Shown here: positions 60,863-64,000 of the stretch, piece after piece
Layout: every line of letters starts with the position of its first letter
Numbering within the stretch: the first letter of the stretch is position 1
Assembly (NCBI RefSeq): GCF_030651915.1
Contig: NZ_JAUSBV010000005.1
Location: 868,001-932,000 of the forward strand
Direction of reading: 5' to 3'
Source: Parvibaculum sp.
Lineage (GTDB): Bacteria > Pseudomonadota > Alphaproteobacteria > Parvibaculales > Parvibaculaceae
Length of the DNA stretch: 64,000 nt
The notes under the pieces: model-generated
Databases searched by the model: none
What the model was told of the DNA's origin: nothing
The model's input: only the letters and a program-made list of their open reading frames with translations
Translations under genes and position numbers: made by a program

Positions 60863-62023
60863 CTACTTTGTTCTGAAGTGCTTCGAAAGCTTGAGACCCT
60901 GGCGCTGATAATGCGAACCGAGACCCGTGCCGTAGAGTTTCGCCGGGCGGTCAGTCAGGCGTTCGAGCACGAAGCGGCCGACAATCTGGCCGTGTTCGAG
61001 GATGAAGGGAACTTCATGCGAGCGCACTTCGAGAACGATGCGGCTGCCTGCCCCGCCCGCCTCGCGCGCGCCGAAGCCCGGGTCGAAAAAACCCGCATAA
61101 TGAACACGAAACTCGCCGACCAGCGGATCGTAGGGCACCATTTCGGCCGCATGGGTCGCCGGGATGTGCAGCGCCTCACGCGAGGCGAGGATGTAAAATT
61201 CGGCCGGATCGAGAATAAGATGGTTGCGCCCCGGTCGCGCCGTCAGCGGATCCCAGAAGTCGAACACGTCATAGGCATCGGCCTTGTCGATGTCGATGAC
61301 GCCGGAGTGACGCCGGGCCCGATAACCGACAATATCGCCTTCGCGCGCCGGCGCGAGATCGACGGTCAGCGCGATACCGCCATCGATGTCGGCCTCGCCG
61401 TCGACCAGGCGCAACTCCTCGTGCAGGCGCTTCATCTCGGCGTCGGTGCATGTATGTGTCCCGCGGCGGAAACGGATCTGTGCCAGCCGCGACCCCGGAC
61501 GCACCAGAATTGGAAAGGTGCGGGGTGATATCTCGAGATAGAGATGCCCCTTGTAGCCCGCCGTCACGCGGTCGAACTCGGTCGCGAAATCGGCGATCAG
61601 ACGTGTGAAGACATCGAGCCGGCCGGTCGAGCTTTTCGGATTGGCCGACGCCGAGGTGCGCTCCGACAACGCCAGCGCCTCGACCAGCGGCACCAGATAG
61701 ACACAGCCTGTTTCGAGGACCGCGCCTTCGCGCAGGTCGATCTTGTGGAGCATCAGCTCCTCGACACGTTCCATTACGCCGTGATCGGGACCGGGCAGGA
61801 AACTGGCTCGCAGGCGATAGGCGACCGCGCCAAGTCGCAGGTCGAGACTTGCCGGCTGGATCTGGCTCGGCTCGATTTCAACCGCGCCCCATATTTCCTT
61901 TTCGCGGATCAGCGTCTCGATGCCGTGGGCCGGCAAGATGCCGGTCGCGTGCATCTGCCCGGCGCCGAGGCGGCGTGGCTCGTCGTCGCGATGGGGGAAG
62001 AGATCGTCGGCCGCTTTGGTCAT
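60863..62023 (-). CDS. dcd: Two-domain 2'-deoxycytidine 5'-triphosphate deaminase
   Basis: About 386 residues: two tandem dUTPase-type jelly-roll domains, the first with QPASLDLRLGAVAYRL, the second with FYILASREALHIPATHAAEM and IVLEVRSHEVPFILEHGQIVG. Tandem forms are typical of alphaproteobacteria and convert dCTP to dUTP for thymidylate synthesis. The start is uncertain: ATG 62023 (MTKAADDL) is used; ATG 62035 is possible, and the frame open to 62320 crosses the metZ leader region. A 3' fragment of a related gene lies 1.6 kb away. Confidence 0.9.
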   Translation of the reverse strand: MTKAADDLFPHRDDEPRRLGAGQMHATGILPAHGIETLIREKEIWGAVEIEPSQIQPASLDLRLGAVAYRLRASFLPGPDHGVMERVEELMLHKIDLREGAVLETGCVYLVPLVEALALSERTSASANPKSSTGRLDVFTRLIADFATEFDRVTAGYKGHLYLEISPRTFPILVRPGSRLAQIRFRRGTHTCTDAEMKRLHEELRLVDGEADIDGGIALTVDLAPAREGDIVGYRARRHSGVIDIDKADAYDVFDFWDPLTARPGRNHLILDPAEFYILASREALHIPATHAAEMVPYDPLVGEFRVHYAGFFDPGFGAREAGGAGSRIVLEVRSHEVPFILEHGQIVGRFVLERLTDRPAKLYGTGLGSHYQRQGLKLSKHFRTK

Positions 62024-62093
62024 GGTTTCCCGCATATTCCGGCTGTCCGGTTGTCCGTTATAGGTGGCCGATCCGCCGCCGGGAAGCCCCGGC

Positions 62094-62122
62094 TTGACGG
62101 GAAGCCAAGACGGCCCTTTAAT
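62094..62122 (+). promoter_or_regulatory. metZ promoter
   Basis: TTGACG (62094-62099), a 17-nt spacer and TTTAAT (62117-62122) form a strong sigma-70 promoter. The predicted start near 62,129 is about 6 nt before the SAM-II aptamer. Confidence 0.7.
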
Positions 62123-62134
62123 GCGCGCCGATCC

Positions 62135-62230
62135 CGTGGTGATTTGAGCCGACCGGCTTGCGGCCACGTTAAACAATCCGCTAAAGAGGTCGGGCGTCCA
62201 TGCCCCGATCTTTACAGGTCGGGGTTTTTT
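62135..62230 (+). promoter_or_regulatory. SAM-II riboswitch with terminator
   Basis: The conserved SAM-II core GTGATTTGAGCCGACCGGCT, then GCGGCCACGTTAAACAATCC and CGCTAAAG (62135-62188), is an almost exact match to the alphaproteobacterial metA/metZ leader class. CCCCGA (62203-62208) pairs with TCGGGG (62219-62224), followed by TTTTTT (62225-62230), an intrinsic terminator. GGTCGGG (62189-62195) can instead pair with CCCGATC (62204-62210), an alternative that breaks the terminator. High S-adenosylmethionine should lower metZ expression. Confidence 0.88.
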
Positions 62231-62246
62231 ATTGGGGGCAACCCAG

Positions 62247-63446
62247 ATGAGCAAGACGACACGCGACGGCCGCAAGCTGAAGGCCCGCACCGAAGCCGTG
62301 CATGGCGGCACCGCCCGCACCCCCTTCGGGGAGACCAGCGAGGCGATGTTCCTGACTTCAGGCTATGTCTACGAGACCATGGAGGCGGCTGAACGGCGCT
62401 TCAAGAACGAAGAACCGGGCTTCATCTACAGCCGCTTTTCGAACCCGACCGTGCGGATGTTCGAGGAGCGGATGATCGCGCTCGAAGGCGCCGAAGACGC
62501 GCGCGCCACCGCCACCGGAATGGCGGCGGTGACGGCGGCCATGCTCTGCTATCTCAAGGCCGGCGATCATGTGTTGTCGTCGCGGGCGCTTTTCGGCTCG
62601 TGCCGTTATATCGTTGAGGAATTGCTGCCGCGTTTCGGCGTCACCTCAACGCTAGTCGACGGGCGCGATATCGAGGCGTGGAAAAAGGCCGTCCAGCCCA
62701 ACACGCGGATGTTCTTCCTCGAAACGCCATCGAACCCGACGCTTGAAATCATCGACATCAAGGCGGTGGCCGATGTCGCTCATCAGGCCGGGGCCAAACT
62801 CGTCGTCGACAATGTGTTTGCGACACCGGTGCTGCAGCGGCCGCTCGAACTCGGCGCTGATGTCGTCGTTTATTCGGCGACCAAGCATATCGATGGACAG
62901 GGACGCTGCCTCGGCGGCATCGTGCTGGCCGACCAGCAATTCATCGCCGATCATCTGGCCAATTTCCTGCGCCAGACGGGCCCGAGCCTCAGCCCGTTCA
63001 ACGCCTGGGTAATGCTGAAAAGCCTGGAGACGCTCGACCTCAGAGTGCGCGAACATGCCCGGAGTACGGAAACGGTCGCGCGCTTCCTCGAAGGTCACAA
63101 GGGGATCGCCCGGGTCTTCTATCCGGGGCTTCCAAGCCATCCGCAGCACAATCTCGCCATGAGCCAGATGGAGGCAGGCGGCAATATCGTTGCCTTCGAA
63201 GTCGCGGGCGGCAAGGAGGGTGCCTTCCGTTTTGCCAATGCCCTGCAGGTGATCAAGATTTCCAACAATCTGGGCGATGCCAAAAGCCTCATCACCCACC
63301 CGGCCACGACGACACATCAGCGCCTGACGCCGGAGGCGCGTGCGGAGCTGGGCATCGGCGAGGGGCTGTTACGCCTCTCCGTCGGACTTGAGGATGTGGC
63401 GGACCTTGCCGACGACATTGAGCGGGCGCTTGGGGCGCGGCCTTAG
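62247..63446 (+). CDS. metZ: O-succinylhomoserine sulfhydrylase (MetZ)
   Basis: A 399-residue PLP enzyme of the Cys/Met metabolism family, with the substrate-binding TSGYVYET, SRFSNPT, and the PLP-Lys K213 in YSATKHIDGQG. It forms homocysteine directly from O-succinylhomoserine and sulfide in methionine synthesis. The SAM-II riboswitch confirms the methionine link. ATG 62247 is the chosen start; the ribosome site GGGGGCAACC is weak. Confidence 0.95.
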   Translation: MSKTTRDGRKLKARTEAVHGGTARTPFGETSEAMFLTSGYVYETMEAAERRFKNEEPGFIYSRFSNPTVRMFEERMIALEGAEDARATATGMAAVTAAMLCYLKAGDHVLSSRALFGSCRYIVEELLPRFGVTSTLVDGRDIEAWKKAVQPNTRMFFLETPSNPTLEIIDIKAVADVAHQAGAKLVVDNVFATPVLQRPLELGADVVVYSATKHIDGQGRCLGGIVLADQQFIADHLANFLRQTGPSLSPFNAWVMLKSLETLDLRVREHARSTETVARFLEGHKGIARVFYPGLPSHPQHNLAMSQMEAGGNIVAFEVAGGKEGAFRFANALQVIKISNNLGDAKSLITHPATTTHQRLTPEARAELGIGEGLLRLSVGLEDVADLADDIERALGARP

Positions 63447-63503
63447 GGCGCACCCCAAATAGCCCCCAAGCTGCCACAAAAACGCCGCTGTTAAGAGGAA
63501 GTT

Positions 63504-63525
63504 ATAGGCTGGTCGATAGGCTGGT
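63504..63525. repeat. 12-bp tandem repeat in the apaG leader
   Basis: ATAGGCTGGTCG is followed by ATAGGCTGGT (period 12 bp) about 75-96 nt before apaG. It may be a regulator site or simple slippage product. Confidence 0.4.
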
Positions 63526-63599
63526 AAACGTGTGGAAAGAGTTGGGACAGAACGCCCCAAAACCACAAATAAACCGACGCCTTCGCGCAAGGATGCCCG

Positions 63600-63992
63600 A
63601 TGTACAGCGCCCTGACCCGCTCCATCAATATTCTGGTCGAACCGACCTATCTCGAGGATCAGTCCGAGCCCGAGCAGGACTACTATGTCTGGGCCTATCG
63701 GGTGACGATCGAAAATCAGGGCCGTGAGACGGTACGCTTGCGCGCGCGCTACTGGAAGATCACCGATGCCAGCGGCCTCGTGCATGAAGTGCGCGGACCC
63801 GGCGTTGTTGGCGAGCAGCCGCTGCTGAAGCCCGGCGAGAAATTCGAATATACCAGTGGCACGCCGCTTGGGGCACCGTCGGGTATCATGTTCGGCAATT
63901 ACGAGATGGAAAACGAGGCCGGCGAGACATTCGAGGTCGACATTCCGGCCTTCTCGCTGGACAGCCCGCATGCCCCGCGCCTGCTGCATTGA
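63600..63992 (+). CDS. apaG: ApaG protein
   Basis: A 130-residue FnIII-like beta-sandwich protein: [40 protein letters not shown] and YTSGTPL are the ApaG signature. ApaG has been linked to cobalt/magnesium efflux and to protein interactions, but its biochemical role is unsettled. AAGGA precedes the ATG. It is separated from metZ by 153 nt, in which no gene is seen. Confidence 0.93.
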   Translation: MYSALTRSINILVEPTYLEDQSEPEQDYYVWAYRVTIENQGRETVRLRARYWKITDASGLVHEVRGPGVVGEQPLLKPGEKFEYTSGTPLGAPSGIMFGNYEMENEAGETFEVDIPAFSLDSPHAPRLLH

Positions 63993-64000
63993 CGCACCGG

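Overview
The window is a gene-dense, high-GC stretch of chromosome that looks alphaproteobacterial, most likely from the order Hyphomicrobiales; a Parvibaculum-like organism is plausible but not proven. The evidence is a class I lysyl-tRNA synthetase, a SAM-II riboswitch ahead of metZ, a TIGR02186-type protein, a PodJ-like polarity protein, a two-domain dCTP deaminase, the PdeM/Lhr-type ligase-associated repair pair and CtrA-type boxes (TTAA-N7-TTAA). Many acyl-CoA genes (thiolase, two acyl-CoA dehydrogenases, a DECR-type reductase, two PaaI thioesterases, malonyl-CoA synthase) suggest a lipid- or hydrocarbon-degrading lifestyle.

Layout. 1-3.8 kb: leftward fatty-acid oxidation operon under a MerR regulator with a 22-bp operator. 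3.8-11.3 kb: CAP lipoprotein, orphan TRAP receptor, PodJ-like protein, and a translationally coupled TSUP / TIGR02186 / CcdA operon. 11.3-14.8 kb: a PhoB-box-like triple repeat and the PdeM and helicase repair genes. 14.9-18.2 kb: accessory island with a winged-helix protein, an orphan adenine methyltransferase behind a perfect CtrA box, an IS1-type transposase remnant, a divergent tRNA-like gene, two uncharacterised proteins and a zinc-ribbon ORF. 18.2-31.1 kb: MscS, fatty-acid reductase, oxidoreductase, hydrolases, an Mn2+ exporter behind a yybP-ykoY riboswitch, a TetR-esterase pair, a thioesterase/MATE operon, ArsC, PyrD and an S24-type repressor, with several palindromic dispersed repeats between genes.

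31.1-48.5 kb: two uncharacterised exported proteins, LysRS-I, a histidine kinase, an iron-sulfur DinG/XPD-type helicase, TerB, a sterol-desaturase-type enzyme, SixA, a solute-binding protein, an MshEN-glycosyltransferase with a response regulator, and malonyl-CoA synthase. 48.5-57 kb: BCCT transporter, then a TetR-controlled envelope operon (RND/MMPL pump, LolA-like protein, outer-membrane barrel) and tRNA-Gly(CCC). 57-64 kb: radical SAM protein, FMN alpha-hydroxyacid dehydrogenase, dienelactone hydrolase, GNAT, dCTP deaminase (plus a stray copy of its 3' end 1.6 kb away), SAM-II riboswitch with metZ, and apaG.

The best candidates for something not yet described are the 14.9-18.2 kb island and the RND/LolA-like/barrel operon. 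No rRNA, CRISPR array, intact insertion sequence or prophage was seen. Long open frames opposite most genes are high-GC shadows and are left out.
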